Origin: an uncultured Fusobacterium sp.
GTDB taxonomy: Bacteria; Fusobacteriota; Fusobacteriia; Fusobacteriales; Fusobacteriaceae
Assembly (NCBI GenBank): GCA_900543175.1
Contig: UQQO01000031.1
Coordinates: 1-19,620, forward strand
Direction: 5' to 3'
Length of the DNA: 19,620 bases
Each line of letters opens with the position of its first letter. The stretch's first letter is position 1. Positions 1 to 7,422 of the stretch are shown here, in pieces. The notes beneath the pieces were generated by a model that did not search any database, was not told where the DNA came from, and saw only the letters and a program-made list of their open reading frames with translations. Made by a program: the position numbers and the translations under genes.

Positions 1-228
1 AGGTAATAGATCTCTCCAAATAACAATTTCATTGGTGTTGCTATGGTTTATCTCACTAGAGATATAATTTTGAATTGGTTCACTTTCATGAAGAAGAATT
101 ATATTTGTTTGTGTATGTTCATAAGTTAAAGAAGGTTTTGCATGTTTTAAATGGTAAGTTGAAGTAAACAATGCAAAAATAATAGCTATTAAAAAATAAG
201 TAACTTTAAATTTGATATTTACTTTCAT
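1..228 (-). CDS. 5' part of a gene for an exported or membrane-anchored protein, function unknown
   Basis: An open frame of 76 codons runs from ATG at 228 off the left edge of the window without a stop. It is preceded by a strong ribosome binding site (GGAGGT, complement of 235-240). The product begins MKVNIKFKVTYFLIAIIFAL: a short basic start, then about 16 hydrophobic residues (roughly 7-22), as in a signal peptide or single membrane anchor. The following 50 or so residues are polar. No lipobox cysteine and no family motif is visible. It is divergent from the trhA unit at 413, with which it shares a 184-base intergenic region. The reading frame and start are well supported; the function is not recognised. 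Confidence 0.72.
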   Translation of the reverse strand, partial: MKVNIKFKVTYFLIAIIFALFTSTYHLKHAKPSLTYEHTQTNIILLHESEPIQNYISSEINHSNTNEIVIWRDLLP

Positions 229-258
229 GCTTTTACCTCCTTTTACAATTAATCTACT

Positions 259-264
259 ATTATA
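259..264 (-). promoter_or_regulatory. Possible -10 box for the leftward gene
   Basis: The complement reads TATAAT, about 30 bases upstream of the ATG at 228. No convincing -35 box lies 16-18 bases further upstream, so this is a weak call based on the -10 match and position only. Confidence 0.35.
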
Positions 265-364
265 ATACTATTTTATTAAAAGAATTTCTACTTTTTTTTT
301 GTTAAGATATGAAAATTTTTTTGTTCAATATTGCAGCTTTTTATTTAAATATTATTATTTATGG

Positions 365-370
365 TATAAT
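365..370 (+). promoter_or_regulatory. Probable -10 box for the trhA operon
   Basis: A perfect TATAAT sits 43 bases upstream of the trhA start codon in an otherwise AT-rich intergenic region. The -35 side is poor: TATTTA at 342-347 has 17-base spacing but little match to TTGACA. The run of five closely packed genes downstream makes a promoter here likely. Confidence 0.5.
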
Positions 371-412
371 CTAAGTAGGGGAGAAATTTAATTTTAGAAG
401 GGAGCTGAAAAA

Positions 413-1042
413 ATGGACTATAAAGAATTAGAGGAAAGATTAAATTTTATAACTCATTACATAGGAACAGGAATGGCAATAGCAGGTTGTGTAGCTTTGA
501 TAGTGCATGCAGTTAGAATAGGAAGAGTAGATTATATAGTAGGAAGTGGAATTTTTGGTGGAGCATTGATTTTAATGTATAGTATGTCTGGAACTTATCA
601 TCTTCTTCAAGAGGGAAAAATAAAAAATATATTTAAAATTTTAGATCACTCAGCAATCTATATTTTAATTTCATCATCGTATACCCCTTATATCCTAACA
701 GTATTAACAGGAACAGGAAGATGGATACTCTTTGTGTTTCAATGGGGATTGACAATTTTAGGAATTCTATTTAAAATTAAATTTGTAGGAAGATTTCAAC
801 TTTTATCAACAATAATATATGTTATAATGGGATGGATAGTAGTTTTTGTATTTAAAGATCTAAAACTAAATCTTAATTCTATTTCATTAAATTTACTTGT
901 ATGTGGTGGAGTGGTATACACAGTAGGAGCTATTTTTTATTCATTAAAAAATATAAAATTTACCCATGCAATTTGGCATCTATTTGTAATAGGTGGAAGT
1001 GTATTAAACTATCTTTCAATTTATAATATTATGAGTGTTTAA
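413..1042 (+). CDS. trhA: TrhA/hemolysin III family (PAQR) membrane protein
   Basis: This is a 209-residue polytopic membrane protein of the hemolysin III branch of the PAQR superfamily. Seen: about seven hydrophobic segments and the PAQR signature residues, S59-x3-H63 after the second helix, D78-H79 in LDHSAIY, and H185-x3-H189 near the C-terminus. In the PAQR family these His/Asp residues bind a zinc ion in the membrane. Bacterial members are linked to membrane fluidity homeostasis; the hemolysin name comes from a Bacillus protein and should not be taken literally. The start is supported by AGGGAG at 399-404. It is the first gene of a same-strand run with a response regulator, a small protein, an acyl ligase/acyltransferase and a serine hydrolase, which fits a membrane lipid role. 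Confidence 0.88.
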   Translation: MDYKELEERLNFITHYIGTGMAIAGCVALIVHAVRIGRVDYIVGSGIFGGALILMYSMSGTYHLLQEGKIKNIFKILDHSAIYILISSSYTPYILTVLTGTGRWILFVFQWGLTILGILFKIKFVGRFQLLSTIIYVIMGWIVVFVFKDLKLNLNSISLNLLVCGGVVYTVGAIFYSLKNIKFTHAIWHLFVIGGSVLNYLSIYNIMSV

Positions 1043-1053
1043 AGGGGTTAATG

Positions 1054-1731
1054 ATGAATATTTTAATAGTGCAAAGAGATAGAGAGATACAAAAATATCT
1101 GAAAAAAGGGTTAAAAGAGTTAGGATATACAGTAGAAATATGTTCAGATAGAGATGATGCCTACTATCATATTAAAAGTGAGAATTATGATTTAGCTATT
1201 TTAGATATTGATATAGAGAATGGAAATGGGATAGAGTTATGCTCTGAAATAAGAGAGATCAACAAAAAAATAGGGATAATCTTTTTATCTAGTGAAAATG
1301 ATATAGAAAAAAAGGTTCAAAGCTTAGATAGTGGAGCTGATGATTATATTACTAAACCTTTTTCTTTTATTGAGTTAGCAGGAAGAATTCGAGCTATTCT
1401 TAGAAGATCTGAAGGAAATATCAATAAGCCAGAGAATAATTTAACAATAAAAAATTTAAAGCTAGATCTTTTAACTAGAGAGGCAAAAAGAGGAGATAGA
1501 GAAATAGAATTAACTTATAGAGAGTTTGCCCTTCTTGAGTACTTAATAAGAAATAAAAATCTTGTTTTAAGTAGAACAATGATAAGAGAAAAAATCTGGA
1601 ATATGAACTACACAGCAAATACAAATATTGTAGATGTGTATATGACTCATCTTAGAAACAAAATTGATAAAGGAGAAGAGGAGAAAATTATCTATACTGT
1701 AAGAGGAGTTGGATATATATTAAAAGGATAG
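1054..1731 (+). CDS. OmpR/PhoB-type response regulator with an atypical acidic pocket
   Basis: This is a two-domain DNA-binding regulator of 225 residues. The receiver domain covers about 1-115 and the winged-helix DNA-binding domain about 125-225, with LTYREFALLEYL and the C-terminal YTVRGVGYIL seen in OmpR/PhoB proteins. The receiver keeps the phosphoacceptor Asp (D51 in LDIDIENGNG), the Ser/Thr switch (S79) and the Lys (K101 in TKPF). The paired acids that bind Mg2+ after the first strand are replaced: where OmpR has VDDD, this protein has V-Q7-R8-D9. Phosphorylation may therefore be weak or absent. No sensor kinase lies in the window. I place the start at 1054, not the adjacent ATG at 1051, because AAGGGG (1042-1047) is better spaced from it. 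It follows trhA by 11 bases and so is probably cotranscribed. Confidence 0.9.
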   Translation: MNILIVQRDREIQKYLKKGLKELGYTVEICSDRDDAYYHIKSENYDLAILDIDIENGNGIELCSEIREINKKIGIIFLSSENDIEKKVQSLDSGADDYITKPFSFIELAGRIRAILRRSEGNINKPENNLTIKNLKLDLLTREAKRGDREIELTYREFALLEYLIRNKNLVLSRTMIREKIWNMNYTANTNIVDVYMTHLRNKIDKGEEEKIIYTVRGVGYILKG

Positions 1732-1741
1732 GAGAAAAGAG

Positions 1742-1888
1742 ATGAATTTTTATGTAAAAATGTTAATTAAAGTTTTAGAAAAAAGTATGTCAGCACAAGA
1801 GAGTGAAGTATTAAAAAAACTAAAAGCAGGGATAGATTTAGATACTAAAGATAGAAAAGAATTGGAAGAGCTAATAGATAATCTATAA
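1742..1888 (+). CDS. Small protein of 48 residues, unknown function
   Basis: A short open frame begins with ATG at 1742 and ends with TAA at 1888. Its ribosome binding site GGAG (1731-1734) starts in the stop codon of the response regulator gene, so the two are probably translationally coupled. The product starts MNFYVKMLIKVLEKSMSAQE, is rich in Lys, Glu and Leu, and looks largely alpha-helical (heptad-like Leu/Ile spacing after residue 20), with no membrane segment or known motif. It ends 16 bases before the acyl ligase gene. Position between two genes of an operon, correct spacing and its own ribosome binding site support translation; function is unknown. It could be a small partner of the regulator or of the ligase (inference). 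Confidence 0.62.
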   Translation: MNFYVKMLIKVLEKSMSAQESEVLKKLKAGIDLDTKDRKELEELIDNL

Positions 1889-1904
1889 GTTCTGGGAGGC
1901 AAAA

Positions 1905-4409
1905 ATGAGATTATTATATGACAGAAATAAGGCAGCAATAATTTACAAGGATAGGGAATATTCATACAAGGAGTTATTAACAGGGATAAAATATTATTCA
2001 ACTTTATTAGATATAAAGAAAGATAGTAAAGTAGTGGTGTATGTAGAAAATAGACCAGAGATAATACAATCTTTCTTTTCTATTTGGGAAAAACAAGGGA
2101 TAGCAATAGTATTAGATGCTGGGTATACTCCAGAACAACTACTATATGTTTTTAATGATGCAGAGCCAGAATATATCTATGCAACAAATAAAAACTATAA
2201 AAATGCTGTTGTAGCAAAAGAGATGTATGGAAAAGATATTGAGATAATAAATATAGATGATATAGTTGTACCTAAAGAGTTTCGACCTGACAATTATGAA
2301 TTAAATGTTGATAATGTAGAGGATACAGCAGTAATTTTATACACTTCAGGAACAACAGGAAATCCTAAAGGGGTAATGCTATCATATAAAAACTTGTTAT
2401 CCAATGTAAATGCTATAAAAGCTATAAATTTAGTTGATGAAACAGATAGAGTACTAGCTATTCTTCCATATCATCATGTATTCCCATTAAATATTAACCT
2501 ATTGATGACAATGTATTTTGGAACATTAGTAGTTATTTTAGATGAGTTATCATCAGAGGCTCTTCGTCATGCACTTAGAGAGTATAAGATAAGTGTAATA
2601 ATTGGAGTACCAAGAGTTTGGGAGATGTTACACAAAGCTATTATGAATAAGATTAATAGTAGTTGGATAACTAAGAAGATATTTAAAATTTGTCAATCTA
2701 TAAATAGTAAAGCTTTAAGCAGACTTGTATTTAAGAAAGTATACAATGAACTTGGAGGATCTCTAAGGGTTATGGCATCTGGAGGAGCTAAGCTAGATCC
2801 AGAAGTTTCAAGAGATTATCTAACTTTAGGATTGCCAATGATAGAAGGATATGGACTTACAGAAACTTCACCTATTATAGCATTTAATAAACCTACTAAT
2901 GTAAAAGCTGGAACAGTTGGAGAGATTATTCCAGATGTAGAGGTAAAAATAGCTGAAGATGGAGAGATTCTTGTAAAAGGTGCCAATGTAATGAAGGGGT
3001 ACTATAATAATCCTACTGCAACTAAAGAGGTTATTGATGAAAATGGATTTTTCCATACTGGAGATTTGGGAAAATTTGATGGAGATCACCTTGTAATAGT
3101 TGGAAGAAAAAAAGAGATGATAGTATTATCAAATGGTAAAAATATAAACCCAGCAGATATTGAAAATGAGATTATGAAGGGAACTGATCTTATAAAAGAG
3201 ATAGCTGTAATGGAGTATAATAATCATTTGATGGCAGTTGTATACCCTGATTTTGATTTGATTAAACATAGAAATATAACTAATATCAAAGAAAGTTTAA
3301 AATGGGAGATAATTGATAAATATAATGTAACAGCTCCTAAGTATAGAAAAATTTTAGAAGTAAAAATTGTAAAAAATGAACTTCCTAAAACAAAACTTGG
3401 AAAAGTAAGAAGATTTATGTTAAATGATTTCTTAAAAGGGGAAGTTGTAGAAGAGGGAGCAGAGGGAACAGTAGTAAATCAACAACCTAAAAAAGAGATT
3501 GAAGTTCCTGAAGAGTTAAAAGAGATCTATACAACATTAAAAGAGAATATTGAGAGAAACTATGATGCTCAAGTTACTCCAGATGCTCACTTAGAATTAG
3601 ATCTAGGATTAGATTCATTGGATATAGTTGAGATACTATCTTTTGTAGAGAGTAGTTATGGAGTAAAAATAAAAGAAGAGGAATTTACAAATATAAAAAA
3701 TGTTTTAGCCTTAGCAGAGTTTATTAAAAATCATGGTGGAACATTTAGCAGTGTTGAGATAGATTGGAAAAGTATTTTAAATGAGAGAATAGATATTAAT
3801 CTTCCAAAATCAGCTTGGGTAGGAAAATTAATAAGAATTATAACAATGCCAATTTTCTCTCTATATTTTAGTTTGAAAAAAGAATCACAGGAGAAAATTT
3901 CAAATGAACCAGCTATATATGTAGGAAACCATCAAAGTTTCTTGGATGCTCTTATGTTTAACCAAGCTATACCAATGAAAATGATGGATGATACTTATTA
4001 TATAGCAACAGTGGTGCATTTTGATACTCCACTTAGAAGATATTTAGCAGATAGAGGAAATGTTTTAATAGTAGATATTAATAAAAATCTAAAGGAAACT
4101 CTACAAGTATCAGCTGAAGTTTTAAGAGAGGGTAAAAATTTAGTTATATTCCCAGAGGGAGCAAGAACAAGAGATGGAGAATTACAAGAGTTTAAAAAGA
4201 CTTTTGCTATCCTATCTAAAGAGCTAAATGTACCAGTAGTACCATTTGGAATAAAGGGAGCATACAAGGCTATGCCGTATGGAAGTAAATTCCCAAGTAT
4301 GTATCCTATTAAGATAAAATTCTTTGATAAGATATGCCCAGAAAATCTAACAATCGAAGAGATTGTAGAGAAGAGTAAAGAAGAAATTGAAAGTTGGTTA
4401 ATGAGATAG
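1905..4409 (+). CDS. Acyl-CoA/ACP synthetase - acyl carrier - 1-acyl-glycerophosphate acyltransferase fusion (Aas-like)
   Basis: This 834-residue protein has three domains in order. Residues 1 to about 515 form an AMP-forming long-chain acyl ligase: P-loop YTSGTTGNPKG (146-156), GYGLTET (315-321), TGDLG (385-389) and the catalytic lysine K500 in KLGKVRR. Residues about 535-610 form a phosphopantetheine carrier with DLGLDSLD, S571 being the expected attachment site. Residues about 640-834 form a PlsC-type acyltransferase: hydrophobic stretch at the start, NHQSFLD (H676, D681) and FPEGART (from 749). The combination predicts activation of free fatty acids, loading on the built-in carrier and transfer to a lysophospholipid or glycerol phosphate. 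E. coli Aas has the acyltransferase first and lacks an internal carrier. The start is preceded by GGGAGG at 1894-1899. Confidence 0.9.
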   Translation: MRLLYDRNKAAIIYKDREYSYKELLTGIKYYSTLLDIKKDSKVVVYVENRPEIIQSFFSIWEKQGIAIVLDAGYTPEQLLYVFNDAEPEYIYATNKNYKNAVVAKEMYGKDIEIINIDDIVVPKEFRPDNYELNVDNVEDTAVILYTSGTTGNPKGVMLSYKNLLSNVNAIKAINLVDETDRVLAILPYHHVFPLNINLLMTMYFGTLVVILDELSSEALRHALREYKISVIIGVPRVWEMLHKAIMNKINSSWITKKIFKICQSINSKALSRLVFKKVYNELGGSLRVMASGGAKLDPEVSRDYLTLGLPMIEGYGLTETSPIIAFNKPTNVKAGTVGEIIPDVEVKIAEDGEILVKGANVMKGYYNNPTATKEVIDENGFFHTGDLGKFDGDHLVIVGRKKEMIVLSNGKNINPADIENEIMKGTDLIKEIAVMEYNNHLMAVVYPDFDLIKHRNITNIKESLKWEIIDKYNVTAPKYRKILEVKIVKNELPKTKLGKVRRFMLNDFLKGEVVEEGAEGTVVNQQPKKEIEVPEELKEIYTTLKENIERNYDAQVTPDAHLELDLGLDSLDIVEILSFVESSYGVKIKEEEFTNIKNVLALAEFIKNHGGTFSSVEIDWKSILNERIDINLPKSAWVGKLIRIITMPIFSLYFSLKKESQEKISNEPAIYVGNHQSFLDALMFNQAIPMKMMDDTYYIATVVHFDTPLRRYLADRGNVLIVDINKNLKETLQVSAEVLREGKNLVIFPEGARTRDGELQEFKKTFAILSKELNVPVVPFGIKGAYKAMPYGSKFPSMYPIKIKFFDKICPENLTIEEIVEKSKEEIESWLMR

Positions 4410-4439
4410 AGGGATTAAATAACTTTAAATGGAAGAGAT

Positions 4440-5162
4440 ATGGAAAATAAAATAAGAGAGATATTATCAAAATATGATGGTATTTTTGGAGTAATTATAA
4501 AAGATTCCTTTGGAAATAGAATATTAATAAATGAAGATAAAGTTTTTTTATCAGCAAGTATAATAAAACTTTATATATTAAGTTGTATACCAAAATCAGA
4601 TTATAGTAAAATAATTAGAATAGAAGATAAGGATAAAGTAGAGGGAAATGGATTATTAAAATCACTAAAATCTGGTGTAGAATTAACAATAAAAGATTTA
4701 GCATATTTTATGATCTGCTTAAGTGATAATACAGCTACTAATATTTTAATAGATTATTTAGGAATGGAAAATATCAACAACTTTCTAAAAAATAGTGGTT
4801 ATTGTGATACTATTTTAGGTAGAAAGATGATGGATATAGAAGCTAAAAAGCTGAACAAAGATAATTTTACATCTCCAAAAGATAGTGAAAAAGTATTAGA
4901 TATTCTATGCAATGATAAAGATTCTTTAGATATGTTAAAAAATCAAGCTTGTAATAATAAACTACATTTATATATTCCAGAAGAGGAGATATTAGCTCAT
5001 AAAACAGGGGAGTTACCCTCTGTGGAACACGATGTTGGAAGGCTATATTTTAACAATGGTTGGGTTGATATATTGGTTTTCACTCAAGATTTAAAAGAGA
5101 ATATAGATGGAATACTTATAAATAATGAGATAGGAAAAATTGTTTATGAGTATTATAAATAA
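4440..5162 (+). CDS. Class A beta-lactamase-like serine hydrolase without signal peptide
   Basis: This 240-residue protein has the penicilloyl-serine transferase motifs in the right order: S40-I-I-K43 (SxxK), S95-D96-N97 (SDN) and H187-K188-T189-G190 (KTG). The omega-loop region reads MMDIEAKKLN, which does not match the ExxLN of true class A beta-lactamases exactly, so a peptidase, esterase or transpeptidase-like role is as likely as beta-lactamase activity. No N-terminal signal peptide or membrane anchor is present, and the only nearby upstream ATG (4429) is out of frame, so the protein as read is cytoplasmic. A GGAAGAG ribosome binding site lies at 4431-4437. It follows the acyl ligase gene by 30 bases and is the last gene before a strong terminator. 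Confidence 0.82.
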   Translation: MENKIREILSKYDGIFGVIIKDSFGNRILINEDKVFLSASIIKLYILSCIPKSDYSKIIRIEDKDKVEGNGLLKSLKSGVELTIKDLAYFMICLSDNTATNILIDYLGMENINNFLKNSGYCDTILGRKMMDIEAKKLNKDNFTSPKDSEKVLDILCNDKDSLDMLKNQACNNKLHLYIPEEEILAHKTGELPSVEHDVGRLYFNNGWVDILVFTQDLKENIDGILINNEIGKIVYEYYK

Positions 5163-5174
5163 ATTTTAATAAGA

Positions 5175-5218
5175 AGGCTGAAGAGAAGTATAATGTACTC
5201 TCTCCAGCCTAATTTTTT
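5175..5218 (+). terminator. Intrinsic terminator ending the trhA-to-hydrolase operon
   Basis: The arms AGGCTG-a-AGAGA-a-GTA and TAC-TCTCT-c-CAGCCT (5175-5190 and 5195-5210) form a long hairpin, followed by AATTTTTTATTTTTT. The T tract overlaps the end of the convergent mcrC gene. In the other direction the tail is only TTCTTATTAAAATTT, so any action on mcrC transcripts would be weaker. Confidence 0.85.
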
Positions 5219-6251
5219 ATTTTTTAAAATGGTCTTTCACAATATTATCTAGTTGATTTGCAATTTCCTTAAATGGGAGATTTAGATCAAGGGTACGAAC
5301 ACTAATCTTATTCCCACTCATATGATAAATTTGATTTGGTTGCACTACTTCATCAGTTTTAGCATATAGTAGCATTCCAGACACAGTATGAGGAAGGGTT
5401 CCATATTCAGCATCTTTATTTTTAATATATGTAAATATTTGATATAGATTAGCAGAATGTAGAGTGTTATTCCAATATTGTGTCTGTGTAGTGTGTTCAT
5501 AATATTTTGCATCAATAATTAAAACATTATTTTCTTTAGATAACATTATATCACTTTGCATAATAGGTAACATAGAACTAAACTCATCATCTAGTTGCCA
5601 GAAAATTTGTGAAGAACTTGCTCTGATTTCAGGATGTTCTTTTCGATAATATTCAAGAATAAACTTTTCATATAGTCGACACATTCTTTGTTCATCTAAA
5701 AAATGCATCAATTTTACAGAACCATCAGCAGTTGTTTGTAACAAACCTTTGAGAATAAGATAACAAATTGACATTAACATTTGATAACTTTGATTATTAC
5801 GATAGAATCTAAATTTCCAGTTTATACTATATATATCAATTGTTTTGATATCTTTAAAGTAAAGTAATAATTTTTTTAATTCTTTTTTTCTTATTTTTGA
5901 AATATTATATCGTAAAAGCAGTTCCATTGTAGTTTTTAAAATACGATTCATATAGGAATCAACAGAAAAATCTTCATAAGTGCAAACTAATTGGTGTTTA
6001 ATGATAGTTTGTTGCTTGATTGATTCTGTAACGTTAATTTTACCTCGTAAACAACTCAATGGTTCAGTTTCTTCAAGATATGTACGATTAAGTCCTCGCT
6101 TTATTTGTAGAGTTACACCTTTTACAAGAATAGTAGATAATAGATCTGCAGTATTTTCAAATTCTTCTGTGGCACAACTTGCATAACTTTGCTCTTTTAA
6201 AATTTGAAAGGCATATGTAAGCATATGGTAGATATTTTGAATTTTAATCAT
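5217..6251 (-). CDS. mcrC: McrC, nuclease subunit of the McrBC modification-dependent restriction system
   Basis: A 344-residue protein of the McrC family, which cuts DNA when assembled with the McrB GTPase bound at modified cytosines. Seen: the typical start MIKIQNIYHMLTYAFQIL and a PD-(D/E)xK nuclease core in the C-terminal half, with D234 in QSDIML and D247-A-K249 in LIIDAKYY. The frame stays open to an ATG at 6281, but I choose 6251: it gives the family's usual start, it overlaps the mcrB stop by ATGA (6248-6251), and GAGG lies just upstream. Coupling with mcrB is thus direct. Arginine is often CGN here (for example CGT in RTLDL, CGA in MCRLY), unlike the AGA-rich neighbours, which suggests acquisition by transfer. 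Confidence 0.9.
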   Translation of the reverse strand: MIKIQNIYHMLTYAFQILKEQSYASCATEEFENTADLLSTILVKGVTLQIKRGLNRTYLEETEPLSCLRGKINVTESIKQQTIIKHQLVCTYEDFSVDSYMNRILKTTMELLLRYNISKIRKKELKKLLLYFKDIKTIDIYSINWKFRFYRNNQSYQMLMSICYLILKGLLQTTADGSVKLMHFLDEQRMCRLYEKFILEYYRKEHPEIRASSSQIFWQLDDEFSSMLPIMQSDIMLSKENNVLIIDAKYYEHTTQTQYWNNTLHSANLYQIFTYIKNKDAEYGTLPHTVSGMLLYAKTDEVVQPNQIYHMSGNKISVRTLDLNLPFKEIANQLDNIVKDHFKK

Positions 6252-7378
6252 CTGATTGCCTCGTATAATCTGTATTCCCAATCTCGAACTTTGTTTGGTT
6301 CATCAAACCAATATTCGTTTAGAAGAGGAATAATTTCATATGTAATTACACCATTTAACCACATATCATCAATAGGTTTATCTGTACAAAAATAACTATG
6401 TCCTATACAGAAACCTCTACCAAGTGATTCATCATTTTCAATAGCTATATTCAATTTTTCAATTACTGTAATAAGATTATTAAATTTCTTATTATTCTTA
6501 TTTTGAAGATATTGATGGAAACCATCGGTTCTAAAAGCTGGAGAAAATTCAAAAAATGCAAAACGTCGTCTAAGAGCATAATCTAACATTGCAAGACTAC
6601 GATCTGCAGTATTCATCATACCAATGATATAAAGGTTTTTAGGAACAGAAAATTTTTCATCTGAATAAAGAAGTTGTAAAGCTACTCCACGTTTATCATT
6701 TTCAATTAACATAAATAGTTCACCGAAAATTTTACTTAAATTACCACGATTAATTTCATCAATAATGAAGTAATAATCATTTTCAAGATCAAGTTCTGCT
6801 TTTTTACAGAAATTATAAAATGGTCCTTTTTTTAATTCAAAACCAGTTGATGCTGGTCTAAATCCCATAATAAAATCTTCATAACTATAACTTTGATGAA
6901 ATTGTATCATCATTACTCTATTAGGATCTTTAACCTTCATCATAGAGTAAGCTAATCTTTTAGCAGCAAATGTTTTTCCTACACCTGGAGCCCCCTGCAT
7001 AATAATATTTTTTTTATTTCTAAGTAGATTGACAAGAAGATCATAAGTATTTTCATTCATATATACTTCATTTAAGAAATCCTCTTTTGTATAGATAGGA
7101 TATTGAATTTCTACTTCTTCACTTTCTTCAATCACTTCATCTTCAAATAGTGCATTCAGTGTTTTAACATAATCAGTATAGGGAGTTATATCTGTCAGTG
7201 TTTTTACAACTGCTTTTCCAGGATGTTCCCATTCACCTTTATGAGTCCAATTTATTTGACGGATATTTTTATATTCATCATTACGTGAAGGATCAAAGAT
7301 ATAATTAGAAGTAACTACCCCTTTTCCAATAATATAGTGCATTCCTTTTTTTACAAATATAATATCTCCTGGCTTCAT
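6248..7378 (-). CDS. mcrB: McrB C-terminal part: rest of EVE-like domain plus AAA+ GTPase
   Basis: This frame of 376 codons carries the motor of McrB: Walker A GAPGVGKT (129-136), Walker B FIIDEIN (204-210) and the McrB signature MNTADRS (255-261), which marks GTP-using AAA+ proteins of this family. The first 70 or so residues (GDIIFVKKG through INWTHKGEW) are the second half of an EVE/PUA-like domain whose first half lies in the preceding frame. The homology continues upstream of this ATG: read in the same frame, codons from about 7414 give NAAHATWQFANE, so the ATG at 7378 is an internal Met and not the true start. There is no ribosome binding site before it. The motor part may still be made by reinitiation at low level (inference). 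It overlaps mcrC by 4 bases. Confidence 0.85.
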   Translation of the reverse strand: MKPGDIIFVKKGMHYIIGKGVVTSNYIFDPSRNDEYKNIRQINWTHKGEWEHPGKAVVKTLTDITPYTDYVKTLNALFEDEVIEESEEVEIQYPIYTKEDFLNEVYMNENTYDLLVNLLRNKKNIIMQGAPGVGKTFAAKRLAYSMMKVKDPNRVMMIQFHQSYSYEDFIMGFRPASTGFELKKGPFYNFCKKAELDLENDYYFIIDEINRGNLSKIFGELFMLIENDKRGVALQLLYSDEKFSVPKNLYIIGMMNTADRSLAMLDYALRRRFAFFEFSPAFRTDGFHQYLQNKNNKKFNNLITVIEKLNIAIENDESLGRGFCIGHSYFCTDKPIDDMWLNGVITYEIIPLLNEYWFDEPNKVRDWEYRLYEAIR

Positions 7379-7411
7379 TTCATTAGCAAATTGCCATGTA
7401 GCATGGGCAGC

Positions 7412-7422
7412 ATTTATAATGA
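7412..7422 (-). other. Frameshift site in mcrB
   Basis: On the minus strand TCA-TTA-TAA is read in the upstream frame and AAT-GCT-GCC in the downstream frame. The change corresponds to loss of one base (or a -1 shift). There is no X-XXY-YYZ slippery heptamer here and no obvious stimulatory hairpin, so programmed frameshifting is unlikely. The site is not a long homopolymer. Confidence 0.75.

Noticed and set aside
6252..6281. Earlier mcrC start at 6281
   Set aside because: The ten extra residues are not typical of the family, lie within the mcrB coding end, and the ATGA overlap at 6248-6251 with GAGG upstream explains initiation better.
7412..7422. Programmed -1 frameshifting in mcrB
   Set aside because: No slippery heptamer and no stimulatory structure is visible, and McrB is normally made from one frame. 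A mutation or sequence error is simpler.
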